A program made the translations under genes and the position numbers. From contig JBIIEL010000010.1 in NCBI GenBank assembly GCA_044237845.1, positions 1 through 59,211 on the forward strand: a stretch of DNA of 59,211 nt. The letters are read 5' to 3'. Source of the DNA: QFOX01 sp044237845 (GTDB taxonomy: Bacteria > Pseudomonadota > Alphaproteobacteria > Rickettsiales > UBA3002). Shown in pieces: positions 24,623 through 33,065 of the stretch (the stretch's first letter is position 1; every line of letters starts with the position of its first letter). The notes below the pieces were generated by a model. That model did no database searches. It saw only the letters and a program-made list of their open reading frames with translations, and was not told the DNA's origin.

Positions 24623-26514
24623 GTTTTCTGGCACGGAGCATCGCACTTCTAACACTGATTGTTGTCGCCGCCGCCGCACAGGCCGAAGTCCCGCCCTCGC
24701 CCATCGTCAAAACCGAGCTCAACATCCACGCGCCCACGCTGGCGGCAGATGACATCATCTGGGCGGGCGTCACCTTCACCATCCCCAAAGGCTGGCATAT
24801 TTACTGGCAGAATCCGGGCGATTCCGGCCTCGCCACCAGCTATGCATGGGCGCTGCCTGCGGGCATCACCGCCGGTGAAATCATGTGGCCCGCGCCCGTG
24901 CATTTCACCCTGAGCGGCCTCACCAGTTACGGCTATACCGAGCGCGTGACACTGCCCGTGCCGCTCACCGTTACCAAGTCGGGTGCGCATGGCACCGTCA
25001 GCGTCACCGCGAAATGGGCAGCCTGTGCGGATCTCTGCGTGCCGGAATCCGCGACGCTCACCGCCGAGCTTCCCGTCAGCGCGCCAGAAGCGGCAAAGAC
25101 ACTTGAAGCCGCGCTGCTCAACGCGCCTCAACCATTGATGGATGCCGACGCACACTTCGCTGCCGAGGCCGAGGATCTACGCCTTAGCGTCACCAGCGCG
25201 TCACTGTTTGCGTCGGCAAAACCACCCGTCACCGCCGCTTATTTTTTCCCGGCAACGGATGGCATCATCACCAACAGCGCCACGCAGCCCGTTGCGATAG
25301 AACCGACCGCGCATCAGCTACGCCTGCGCTTTAAAGCAAGTTACAGCGAGGCACCCACCAGCCTCAACGGCGTGCTGGAAATCACGCGCGGCACGGCGAA
25401 AGAACATTACCAGCTCACCGTGCAACCGGGCGCCGTAGCAGCGGTCACGACGGTGGAACCTGCGCCTGCGCCCATCGAAAAAACGCCGCTCCTCCTCGCG
25501 CTCGCGCTTGCCTTTGTCGGAGGATTGCTCCTCAACATCATGCCCTGCGTGTTGCCGATTCTGGCGCTGAAAGCACTCACCCTCGCCAAAAAAGCCGAGG
25601 CTTCGCGCGCCGCCGCCGCCGCGCATGGCCTCGCCTATACCGCCGGTGTCGTCACAAGTTTCCTCGTCATCGCCGGCGGCATGCTTGCGCTCAAAGCCTC
25701 GGGCGCGGCCATCGGCTGGGGCTTCCAGTTGCAGCAACCCGCGTTCGTTGCTTTCCTGCTTGTCGTCATGCTGCTCGTTGCGGCGAATCTGCTCGGCCTG
25801 TTTTCGCTGCCGGTGCTGTTCGGTGCACGCGCCACTTCGGTCGATGATTCGCACCCGCGCGGCTCCTTTCTCACCGGCGCGCTTGCCGTACTCGTCGCCA
25901 CACCCTGCACCGCCCCCTTCATGGCCACCGCGCTCGGCGCCACGCTCACCCTTGCCGCCCCGCTTGCGCTACTTGTCTTCGCCGCGCTCGGCTTCGGCAT
26001 GGCGGCACCGTTCCTGCTCATCAGCCTCTGGCCAGCGGCGCGCCGCCTGCTACCCAAGCCCGGCGCGTGGATGACGCGCTTCAAACATCTGCTTGCCATC
26101 CCGATGCTCGCGACTGCGCTCTGGCTCGGCTGGGTGCTGCTGCAGCTCACCACACCGCAGAGCGCCAAAGCGATGGACGCGAACCAGGTTGCCTATTCTC
26201 CCGCCGCGCTGGAAGCGATGGTGGCCGAAGGAAAACCCGTGCTGGTTGATGTCACCGCCGCCTGGTGCCTCACTTGCAAAGTGAATGCACGCGTGGCCTT
26301 CGCACCCGCATCCATGCAGCAATTCTTCCGCGAGAAAAACATCACGATCATGGTGGCGGACTGGACATCGAGCGCCCCCGAGATCACTGCCTATCTCACG
26401 CGGTTTGGTCGCAACGGGGTGCCGCTCTACGTGTACTATCCGCCGCAGGGCGACCCGCGCGTACTGCCACAACTGCTGACGCCATCCGTGGTGCGCGAGG
26501 CACTAGGTAACTAA
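24619..26514 (+). CDS. DsbD/ScsB-like thiol:disulfide interchange protein
   Basis: 631 residues. A signal peptide (to about residue 22) is followed by a periplasmic DsbD-alpha/ScsB-type domain (GWHIYWQNPGDSG, CADLCVPES). Membrane helices span about 290-520 and carry the paired Cys motifs MPCVLPI and TPCTAPF. A thioredoxin-like domain with AAWCLTCK follows near residue 548. It should carry electrons from cytoplasmic thioredoxin to periplasmic substrates. Start overlaps rdgB; the stop overlaps the convergent methyltransferase gene by four bases (CTAA). Confidence 0.9.
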   Translation: MSFLARSIALLTLIVVAAAAQAEVPPSPIVKTELNIHAPTLAADDIIWAGVTFTIPKGWHIYWQNPGDSGLATSYAWALPAGITAGEIMWPAPVHFTLSGLTSYGYTERVTLPVPLTVTKSGAHGTVSVTAKWAACADLCVPESATLTAELPVSAPEAAKTLEAALLNAPQPLMDADAHFAAEAEDLRLSVTSASLFASAKPPVTAAYFFPATDGIITNSATQPVAIEPTAHQLRLRFKASYSEAPTSLNGVLEITRGTAKEHYQLTVQPGAVAAVTTVEPAPAPIEKTPLLLALALAFVGGLLLNIMPCVLPILALKALTLAKKAEASRAAAAAHGLAYTAGVVTSFLVIAGGMLALKASGAAIGWGFQLQQPAFVAFLLVVMLLVAANLLGLFSLPVLFGARATSVDDSHPRGSFLTGALAVLVATPCTAPFMATALGATLTLAAPLALLVFAALGFGMAAPFLLISLWPAARRLLPKPGAWMTRFKHLLAIPMLATALWLGWVLLQLTTPQSAKAMDANQVAYSPAALEAMVAEGKPVLVDVTAAWCLTCKVNARVAFAPASMQQFFREKNITIMVADWTSSAPEITAYLTRFGRNGVPLYVYYPPQGDPRVLPQLLTPSVVREALGN

Positions 26515-27236
26515 ACCGGCACGCCCTGCCAGGCGTTCGCGGCAACGGGCGTCGCGGCGCGGTTGCCCACGGCGGCGTAAATCTGCTTCTCTGCTTCGAT
26601 GATGAACACCCCGCCACTGCGCGGTAAAAACATCGCGCCGAGCCATTCGAGCAACCACCAGCTCGCCAGCCAGAACGGATGTGTGGACGGCGGCGCATAG
26701 CACGCGCTGCTCACTTCGCGCAGGGTAAAATCCGCATCCCGCAGCAATGTTTTCAGCTCGTTCAAGCGGTACGGCGTGCCGGTCGCAAAGGGCGTATGGC
26801 CAAGCCGCGCCCACAGGCCACGGCGGTTAGGCACCACCATCAGCAGCCGCCCGCCGGGCGCAAGCATCTGCCAGCTGATGCGCAGCAATTCATCCGGCCG
26901 CGATGCATGTTCAAGCACATGCATCATCACCATCCGCGCGATGCTGTTTGGCGCAAAGGGCGGACGCATCACGTCACCAATCACGCTACGATTCTGCCCA
27001 TCCGCGGGCCAATAGAGACCGCCCTGCTCCGCTGGCATCAGCACCAGCACCAGCTCGCTTTCGCCCCGCGCGCGCGCCATCGCGCGTTCGAGGGGAACGG
27101 CGTAGCCCACGCCAAGCGTCACACCGCCGGTCGTCATCGGCCAGTGCCGCCGCGCCACGCGGCGCAAATGCAGCTTCACCCGCCGCCCAAGGCGCGAGGA
27201 ATAAAACTGCCGCAGATTGACGATGTCTGGTCGCAT
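26511..27236 (-). CDS. SAM-dependent methyltransferase, class I
   Basis: 241 residues of the Methyltransf_11 type: VTLGVGYAVPLE replaces the usual glycine-rich motif I, and the core SIARMVMMHVLEHASRPDELL and LAPGGRLLMVVPNR is clear. The substrate is unknown. The ATG follows TATAGT (243-248 on the minus strand) by six bases, so it is probably leaderless and divergent from pdxH. Confidence 0.85.
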   Translation of the reverse strand: MRPDIVNLRQFYSSRLGRRVKLHLRRVARRHWPMTTGGVTLGVGYAVPLERAMARARGESELVLVLMPAEQGGLYWPADGQNRSVIGDVMRPPFAPNSIARMVMMHVLEHASRPDELLRISWQMLAPGGRLLMVVPNRRGLWARLGHTPFATGTPYRLNELKTLLRDADFTLREVSSACYAPPSTHPFWLASWWLLEWLGAMFLPRSGGVFIIEAEKQIYAAVGNRAATPVAANAWQGVPV

Positions 27237-27275
27237 GGTGTAACTATAGCCGCATCAGAAAAGGATACAATCGCC

Positions 27276-27857
27276 ATGCACAACGCTCTTGCTCATTTCA
27301 CCCGCTGGTACGACGATGCCCGCGCCCACCCTGGCGTCGAGGACGTCACCGCGATGACGCTCGCCACCGCCACGCGCGACGGCCGCCCCTCCGCACGCAT
27401 TGTGCTGCTCAAGGAATATGGCGAAAACGGCTTCGTGTTTTATACCAACCTCAACAGCCGCAAAGGGCAGGAGCTGGCTGAGAACCCGCATGCTGCGCTC
27501 TGCTTCTACTGGATTCCGCTCGCCCGTCAGGTGCGTGTCGAGGGCAGCATCGCGGCCGTTTCCGAGGCTGAAGCGGACGCCTATTTCGCCTCGCGCCCGC
27601 GCGCGCGGCAGCTCGGTGCCTGGGCATCACTGCAATCCTCGCCGCTTGCCAGCCGCGCGGAATTAGAAAACCGTCTCGCCGAGATGGAGAAAAAATTCGC
27701 TGGCGGCGAGGTGCCCCGCCCATCGCACTGGTCGGGCTGGCGGCTCACGCCTGAATCTATCGAGTTCTGGCAGAACGACAACGCCCGCCTGCACGAGCGC
27801 GAAATCTACCGCCGCACGCCGAGTGGCCAGTGGCAACACGGGCTGATGTTTCCGTAA
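27276..27857 (+). CDS. pdxH: Pyridoxamine 5'-phosphate oxidase
   Basis: 193 residues. FMN-binding split-barrel features: PSARIVLLKEY, FVFYTNLNSRKGQEL, the SRPRARQLGAWAS motif and the C-terminal WQHGLMFP close to the family's RLAP-type end. It oxidises pyridoxine/pyridoxamine phosphate to PLP. TACAAT lies four bases before the ATG and AAAGGA ten bases before, so both leaderless and SD-led starts are possible. Confidence 0.94.
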   Translation: MHNALAHFTRWYDDARAHPGVEDVTAMTLATATRDGRPSARIVLLKEYGENGFVFYTNLNSRKGQELAENPHAALCFYWIPLARQVRVEGSIAAVSEAEADAYFASRPRARQLGAWASLQSSPLASRAELENRLAEMEKKFAGGEVPRPSHWSGWRLTPESIEFWQNDNARLHEREIYRRTPSGQWQHGLMFP

Positions 27858-27894
27858 GAGTGAAGTGCGCCGATCAACACGAAGCCACTAAAGA

Positions 27895-28371
27895 CTAAAA
27901 ATTCCGACCCGCACCACGTCCATACTCTGGCGACGCAATGCCATTTGGCCGTGCGGGCTGATACGTCGTCCAACTCGGATCCACCGGTGCGTGTGGCGCA
28001 GGCGTTGCTGTCACCCTAGGTGCAGTAGATGGCACCGGCCCTGTCGGCGCGGGCACTGCTGGCGTAACAGGCGCAGGCGCTGACGGAGCAGACGTTGCTG
28101 CCACAGGGGTTGCTGGCGCGGCATGCGCTGGCGTCGCCGGTGGTGCTTTCGGCGTAGCCACTTTCCAACCACCTTGTGTCATACATTCGCTGAAAGTGCT
28201 GCCTGCAATATAGTTCCCATCGGTTGATGTGTTACCAATTTCCTTTAAGCGCGAACGGGCGAGATTATGGCACTGGCTTTCACGCGCCGTGTAGCGCGAC
28301 TGGATACCGCTCTGCGATTCGCAGGCCGAAAGCAGCATAAGGGCTGCGAGTATCAGGAATTTATTGTGCAT
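27895..28371 (-). CDS. Pro/Ala-rich lipoprotein
   Basis: 158 residues from MHNKFLILAALMLLSACES, a clear lipoprotein signal (lipobox LSAC). The first 60 mature residues are conserved in character and contain two Cys (QCHNLA, ECMTQGGW); the rest is a Pro/Ala/Thr linker-like tail. It overlaps the end of fliJ by 11 bases, so it may belong to the fliI-fliJ operon. Function unknown. Confidence 0.75.
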   Translation of the reverse strand: MHNKFLILAALMLLSACESQSGIQSRYTARESQCHNLARSRLKEIGNTSTDGNYIAGSTFSECMTQGGWKVATPKAPPATPAHAAPATPVAATSAPSAPAPVTPAVPAPTGPVPSTAPRVTATPAPHAPVDPSWTTYQPARPNGIASPEYGRGAGRNF

Positions 28372-28780
28372 CACGGCGAACATACCCCCGAATGGCGACT
28401 TCGTCCATAGCCTGTTGCTCGCGGCGCGCCATTTCAGCAGCGCGGCGTTTTTTCCAGTTCTCAAGAGCGAGTTCGTATTTCTTCATCTCGCTGAAGCGGT
28501 CGAGAATCTGCACTGCGATTTTATCGAGCTCCACTTCAAGCTTCTTCAGCTGCACCCGCAATTGCTCCTGCCGCTTCTTGATGGTGGTCGCAAAATCGCC
28601 AAAGAAATGTGACATCTCGGGCATGGCCTCGGCGGTTTGCATTTCATGCAGCAACTGGTCACTCAGGCGGTCGATACGCGTGAGAATATCCAGCCGCTGA
28701 TTCTCGATCACCACCTGCTGGCGCTTGAGCACATCCATCTCGCGCTGTTTCACGCGGAGTAAGGTGACGATGGATTTCAT
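28361..28780 (-). CDS. fliJ: FliJ-like flagellar export chaperone
   Basis: 139 residues, almost entirely a charged coiled coil (MKSIVTLLRVKQREMDVLKRQ onward; RRAAEMARREQQAMDE). Position immediately after fliI with a four-base overlap, and length, fit FliJ, the central stalk-like partner of the FliI ATPase. Primary sequence is poorly conserved in this family, so the call rests mostly on context. Confidence 0.75.
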   Translation of the reverse strand: MKSIVTLLRVKQREMDVLKRQQVVIENQRLDILTRIDRLSDQLLHEMQTAEAMPEMSHFFGDFATTIKKRQEQLRVQLKKLEVELDKIAVQILDRFSEMKKYELALENWKKRRAAEMARREQQAMDEVAIRGYVRRDAQ

Positions 28781-30129
28781 GCACTATCTTTCGGTGCTTC
28801 AAGGCCCAGCACTTTGCCTAGCTGCTCATACCCCTCGGCGAGCGTCGCCGCTTCATGTTCGCGCTGGGTAATAAACGTTTCAAGCTGCGGGTAGAAATGC
28901 ATCGCGCGGTCGACATCCGGGTCGGTGCCACGGCGATAGGCACCGAGGCGAATCAGCTCCGCCATGTTCTCATAAGTCGCCATGAAGCGCCGCGCGGTGA
29001 TGACGAGCTGGTTCTCGAACTCGTTATTACAATCCGGCAGCATCCGCGACACAGACTTCAGAATATTGATCGCCGGGTAGCGCCCGCGCTGCGCGATCTC
29101 GCGGTCGAGCACGATATGGCCGTCGAGAATCCCGCGCACCGCATCCGCGATGGGTTCGTTGGTGTCGTCACCCTCCACCAGCACGGTGAACATGCCGGTG
29201 ATGGAGCCGCTGCCCGGCACACCCGGCCCCGCGCGTTCGAGCAGTTTGGGCAGCTCTGCAAACACCGTTGGCGTATAGCCCTTGGTCGTTGGTGGCTCAC
29301 CCGCCGAGAGCCCAATCTCCCGCTGCGCCATCGCGAAGCGCGTTACCGAATCCATCAGGCACAGCACCTGGTTTTTCTGGTCGCGGAAATATTCGGCAAT
29401 CGCCAGCGTCGTATAAGCCGCCTGCCGTCTGAGCAGCGCCGAATCCGCCGAGGTCGCCACCACCAGCACCGAGCGCTTGAGCCCCTCCGGCCCCAAATCA
29501 TCCTCGATGAATTCCTGCACCTCGCGTCCCCGCTCGCCGATGAGGCCGATGACGTTCACATCCGCCTGAGAATACCGCGCGAGCATCGACATCAGGATGG
29601 ATTTCCCCACCCCCGATCCCGCAAAGATACCAAGGCGCTGGCCACGGCAGGTCGTCAGAAACGTATTGATGGCGCGCACGCCCATATCCATTTTCCCGGC
29701 CACGCGGGCGCGGGTCGTTGCCGCCGGTGGGTTCGTGCGCAGCGGATAAGGCACCCCGCCGCGTACCAGCGGGCCTTTGCCATCAATCGGGTTGCCCATC
29801 GGGTCGATAATCCGCCCCAGCCAGCCAATGCTCGGCTCAATGGTAGAGGCATTGGTTACCACCGTCACCTTCGCGCCGAGGCCAATGCCCTCCACCGAAT
29901 CAAACGGCATGAGCAGCGCCACCGCCTCGCGAAACCCCACCACTTCACACAATACTTCGTGCCCGGGATTGAGTGACCCCTGCACAATAACCCGCGCGCC
30001 GACGGAGAGCACCTGCTCGATGCCGGAGCATTCGACCAGCAGCCCCTTCACCCCCGTCACACGGCCCGAGAGCGCCACGCCGGGGATGCGGTCGATTTCC
30101 TGAGCCAAATGCACACGCGTAGAGTTCAT
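28777..30129 (-). CDS. fliI: Flagellum-specific ATPase FliI
   Basis: 450 residues. F1-like ATPase: Walker A GIFAGSGVGKSIL, GLIGERGREVQEF, Walker B VLCLMDSVTRFA and PPTTKGYTPTVFAELPKLLERAG. It energises type III export of flagellar proteins. Only fliI, fliJ, motA, motB, cheW and a cheA-like gene appear here, so flagellar genes are dispersed. TATCAT lies six bases before the ATG, suggesting a leaderless transcript. Confidence 0.95.
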   Translation of the reverse strand: MNSTRVHLAQEIDRIPGVALSGRVTGVKGLLVECSGIEQVLSVGARVIVQGSLNPGHEVLCEVVGFREAVALLMPFDSVEGIGLGAKVTVVTNASTIEPSIGWLGRIIDPMGNPIDGKGPLVRGGVPYPLRTNPPAATTRARVAGKMDMGVRAINTFLTTCRGQRLGIFAGSGVGKSILMSMLARYSQADVNVIGLIGERGREVQEFIEDDLGPEGLKRSVLVVATSADSALLRRQAAYTTLAIAEYFRDQKNQVLCLMDSVTRFAMAQREIGLSAGEPPTTKGYTPTVFAELPKLLERAGPGVPGSGSITGMFTVLVEGDDTNEPIADAVRGILDGHIVLDREIAQRGRYPAINILKSVSRMLPDCNNEFENQLVITARRFMATYENMAELIRLGAYRRGTDPDVDRAMHFYPQLETFITQREHEAATLAEGYEQLGKVLGLEAPKDSA

Positions 30130-30171
30130 GGGGCGATGATAGCAGAACCGCGCGTCGGTTGCCAGCTTCTA

Positions 30172-31566
30172 TCACGCCGCGCGGCCAACTTTGCTCATTA
30201 CTTTTAAGGTAAGATTTTCATCAAGCGCACCCCGTTTGGCGAGGCTGACGAGCAGCATCTCGCCAGCGGCTACAGAACCCGCATCAATCATCGTGCGCGG
30301 CACCTCGGCAGCAATATCCGCCGTGGGCGTTACATCCGGCAGTTTATGGTCAAGCGCATCGACATAGGCCGCAAGCTTGCTGGTGATGGTAGATTTGTTA
30401 ACATGGTGGATAGAATACAGAGAGAGCTGTTCCTCATTCAACAACGCTAACGCTTCGCGCTGTTCAATATTTTTTGTGGCAAGCGTGAGTAAAACAGGGT
30501 TGCCCAATAGTGACGTAAGCAGCTGAGCATGCATCGTAAGGGCATCTGGTGAATCTTCTTTCTTTAATTCGATCTTTAACAAGCGATTATCGGCCAGCCG
30601 AAAATAATGCCTAATATGCGCTGCAATCGTCGTCGGGGATTGGTAAAAGAGCGTCGGCCGTTTTAACGCAGCCTGCAGATAGCGTTCTTCTGTCAGCCCA
30701 TCTGCTGCAAACTCTTTCACCATATCGCGAATGTTCTTCGCAATCCTCGCCGCCGGTTGGTAAAAGAGCGATGGTTGCGCTAGCGATGCCTTCACATAGG
30801 CTTCTTCCGTCAATCCTTAATCCTTAAACTCCTTCACCACATCGCGAATGTTCTTCGCAATCCTCGTCGATACGTGAGTAAAGAGCTGTGGCTGCCTAAG
30901 CGCAGCCTTCACGTATTTCACTTCTGTCAGCCCTTGCGCCTCAAACTCCTTTACCACACCACGGATGTTATCCACCATTTTTTCTGGGGATTGGACAAAG
31001 AGTCCCGGCTTCTTGAGTGCTGCCTCCACATAGGCTTTTTCTGTCAATACGGGAACCGTTTTTGTCCGCGCGATGCCTAAGCTCGTCTTCACACGGACTT
31101 TTTCGGTCAGTGCCGAAAACTCCTTCACCATGCCGCGAACGTTATCAATAATCTTCGCAGACGATCGATCAAAAAGTACTGGGGGCTTGAGTGCTGCCTT
31201 CACATAGGCTTCTTCCGTCAGCCCATGCTTCTTAAACGCCTTCACCACACCACGGATGTTATCTATAATCGTCGCCGAAGATTGATAAAAGAGGGACGGC
31301 GATTCTAATGCCGCCCTCACATAGGCTTCTTCGGTCAATCCCTGTTCGGCAAAGGCCGCCACCACGCCATCGACTTTACTTTTAAAATCAAGAAAATGGG
31401 TAGATTCGAGAAGACGGTTATCTCCCTTGTTCAAATGATCGCAATGCTTAAGAATTGCCGCCGCGGCCACGTCTTTTTCCGCTGCGCTGAGGCTCTCAAA
31501 CGGTTCCAACGCCGCGCGAATGAGGGCGAGCTTCTCGGCCGGAGTTTTCTGCGTTTTCTCTGTCAT
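30172..31566 (-). pseudogene. Tandem 39-residue repeat protein interrupted by one in-frame stop
   Basis: Minus-strand reading gives repeats of about 39 residues with pattern GLTEEAYVKAALxxPxLF..S..I..NIRgvVKeF. Seven units are visible, one degenerate. A TAA at 30817-30819 replaces one codon between KEFKD and GLTEEAY without shifting frame, splitting the product into about 249 and 213 residues. The stop lies in a TTAAGGATTAAGGATT duplication. The start at 31566 follows TATAGT by six bases. The repeats look like a helical solenoid; I do not know the family. It could be a pseudogene, a stop read through in this strain, or two separate proteins. Confidence 0.7.
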
Positions 31567-31572
31567 CCTCCC

Positions 31573-31618
31573 ACTATACCCCAAACCCACGCCCTCGTTT
31601 GTGAAGGTTTGATGACAT
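31573..31618 (-). promoter_or_regulatory. PhoB/OmpR-type direct repeat and -10 box
   Basis: On the minus strand ATGTCATCAAA (31618-31608) and CCTTCACAAAC (31607-31597) are followed after 18 bases by TATAGT (31578-31573). The ATG begins six bases later. The distal half matches the one before the methyltransferase at 53797 in 10 of 11 positions. Confidence 0.6.
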
Positions 31619-31665
31619 TTGCCTCCTTCCAATCCTTAAAAAATCACTAATAGTTAAAATTGTAG

Positions 31666-31694
31666 TTGAGTTTTGGGTGCAAAAATAGTATAGA
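31666..31694 (+). promoter_or_regulatory. Putative sigma70-type ctrA promoter
   Basis: TTGAGT (31666-31671) and TATAGA (31689-31694) are separated by 17 bases, upstream of ctrA. About 107 bases of AT-rich leader follow, with several TTAA half-sites, but no clean TTAA-N7-TTAA CtrA box or GANTC site was found. Confidence 0.55.
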
Positions 31695-31801
31695 TAGACG
31701 TAACGCGTTAATAATTTCCCTTGGATTTCCTAGCATTTCTGCGGAAAAATTAACAAGTAGCCTGGAAAAACATCTAAACCACGATTTTACCTGGAGGCAC
31801 C

Positions 31802-32536
31802 ATGCGCGTACTGTTAGTCGAAGACGATCCATCCACCGCCAAAGCCATTGAGCTTTCCCTCGCCTCCGAAGGCATCGTGTGCGACACGACCGAGCTGGGC
31901 GAGCAAGGCTTAGAGATCGGTAAGCTGTACGATTACGATATCATCATCCTCGACCTCATGCTGCCGGATATCGACGGCTATGAAGTACTGCGCCGTTTCC
32001 GCGCTGCCAAAATCAACACGCCGATCCTCATTCTCTCCGGCCTCTCGGGCCCGGATCAGAAAATCAAAGGTCTGGGGTACGGTGCGGACGATTACCTCAC
32101 CAAGCCGTTCAACAAGGGCGAGCTGGTGGCGCGTATTCAAGCCATCGTCCGCCGCAGCAAGGGCCATTCGGAGTCAATCATCCGCACTGGCAAGCTGATG
32201 GTGAACCTCGACGCGCGCACGGTGGAGGTGGAGAACAAACCGCTGCACCTGACCAGCAAGGAATACGGCATTCTCGAACTGCTTTCGCTGCGTAAGGGTT
32301 CCACCCTCACCAAGGAAATGTTCCTGAACCATCTCTATAGCGGGGTGGATGAACCGGAACTGAAAATCATCGACGTGTTCGTGTGCAAACTGCGCAAAAA
32401 ACTGCAGGACGCATCCGGCGGCGAGAACTATATCGAAACCGTCTGGGGTCGCGGCTATGTGCTGAAGGATCCGGAGCCGGGAATGGGGGCGCTTCCATCA
32501 AAGGAGGCCAAGCGTAAGGCCACTGCGGAAGCATAG
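31802..32536 (+). CDS. ctrA: Cell-cycle response regulator CtrA
   Basis: 244 residues. Receiver domain with ED at 7-8 and phospho-Asp in ILDLMLPDIDG, followed by an OmpR-type winged helix (HLTSKEYGILELLSLRKG, MFLNHLYSG, VWGRGYVL). The match to alphaproteobacterial CtrA is very close. It is the master regulator of division, motility and replication timing and receives phosphate through ChpT, encoded 2.3 kb away. TGGAGG precedes the ATG; a strong terminator follows. Confidence 0.97.
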   Translation: MRVLLVEDDPSTAKAIELSLASEGIVCDTTELGEQGLEIGKLYDYDIIILDLMLPDIDGYEVLRRFRAAKINTPILILSGLSGPDQKIKGLGYGADDYLTKPFNKGELVARIQAIVRRSKGHSESIIRTGKLMVNLDARTVEVENKPLHLTSKEYGILELLSLRKGSTLTKEMFLNHLYSGVDEPELKIIDVFVCKLRKKLQDASGGENYIETVWGRGYVLKDPEPGMGALPSKEAKRKATAEA

Positions 32537-32556
32537 GTCTTACGACACAAAAAACG

Positions 32557-32584
32557 GAGGGGCGGGAAACCGCCCCTCTTTTTT
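32557..32584. terminator. Rho-independent terminator of ctrA
   Basis: A 9-bp stem GAGGGGCGG / CCGCCCCTC with a short loop is followed by a run of T. It separates convergent ctrA and cheW and overlaps the cheW stop. Confidence 0.9.
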
Positions 32585-33065
32585 ATGCCACGGCCTTTGC
32601 CACCGCATGCTCCAGCGTATGCGCGAGGTGGAGGATGACGAGCAGTTCCTCCCCCATCGTATAGATATTCGCGGCGATGTCGCGCCAGTGCGGGTTCATG
32701 GTCGTGGGCACCGGCTCGGCGCGCTCCGGGGCGAGCCACATCACTTCCATCAGCCGGTCGACGATGAGGCCAAACCGCTCCTGCTGATGTTCGACCATCA
32801 CCAGCATCGGCTCCGCGCCCTCGGCCTCGCGCGGCGGCAACCCCAACCGTGCACGCATGTCGAGCACCGTCACCAGCGTACCGTTCGCATTCCACAGTCC
32901 GGCAATCACCGGTGGTGCGAGCGGAATCGGCGTCAACTCCGGCAGGCGCGTCACGTCGCGCACCGCGGGCACGGGGATGCCAAATAATTGCGCGCCGACG
33001 CGCATGGCGACCATCGGTTGGGCGCGTGCATGGTCGTCAATGACAGTCAGTTGCTGGTTGCTCAT
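32583..33065 (-). CDS. cheW: CheW-like chemotaxis coupling protein
   Basis: 160 residues forming one CheW domain: VAMRVGAQLFGIPVPAVRDV, PPVIAGLWNANGTLVTVLDMRARLG (split), and FGLIVDRLMEVMWL. It should couple receptors to a CheA-type kinase. The four-base overlap with the CheA-like gene makes a two-gene unit. Confidence 0.9.
   Translation of the reverse strand: MSNQQLTVIDDHARAQPMVAMRVGAQLFGIPVPAVRDVTRLPELTPIPLAPPVIAGLWNANGTLVTVLDMRARLGLPPREAEGAEPMLVMVEHQQERFGLIVDRLMEVMWLAPERAEPVPTTMNPHWRDIAANIYTMGEELLVILHLAHTLEHAVAKAVA

Noticed and set aside
31640..31800. CtrA autoregulatory boxes (TTAA-N7-TTAA) in the ctrA leader
   Set aside because: Several TTAA half-sites are present but none is paired at the right spacing.
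31647..31832. Minus-strand ORF across the ctrA promoter and start
   Set aside because: It overlaps ctrA and its promoter, with no plausible start signal or family.
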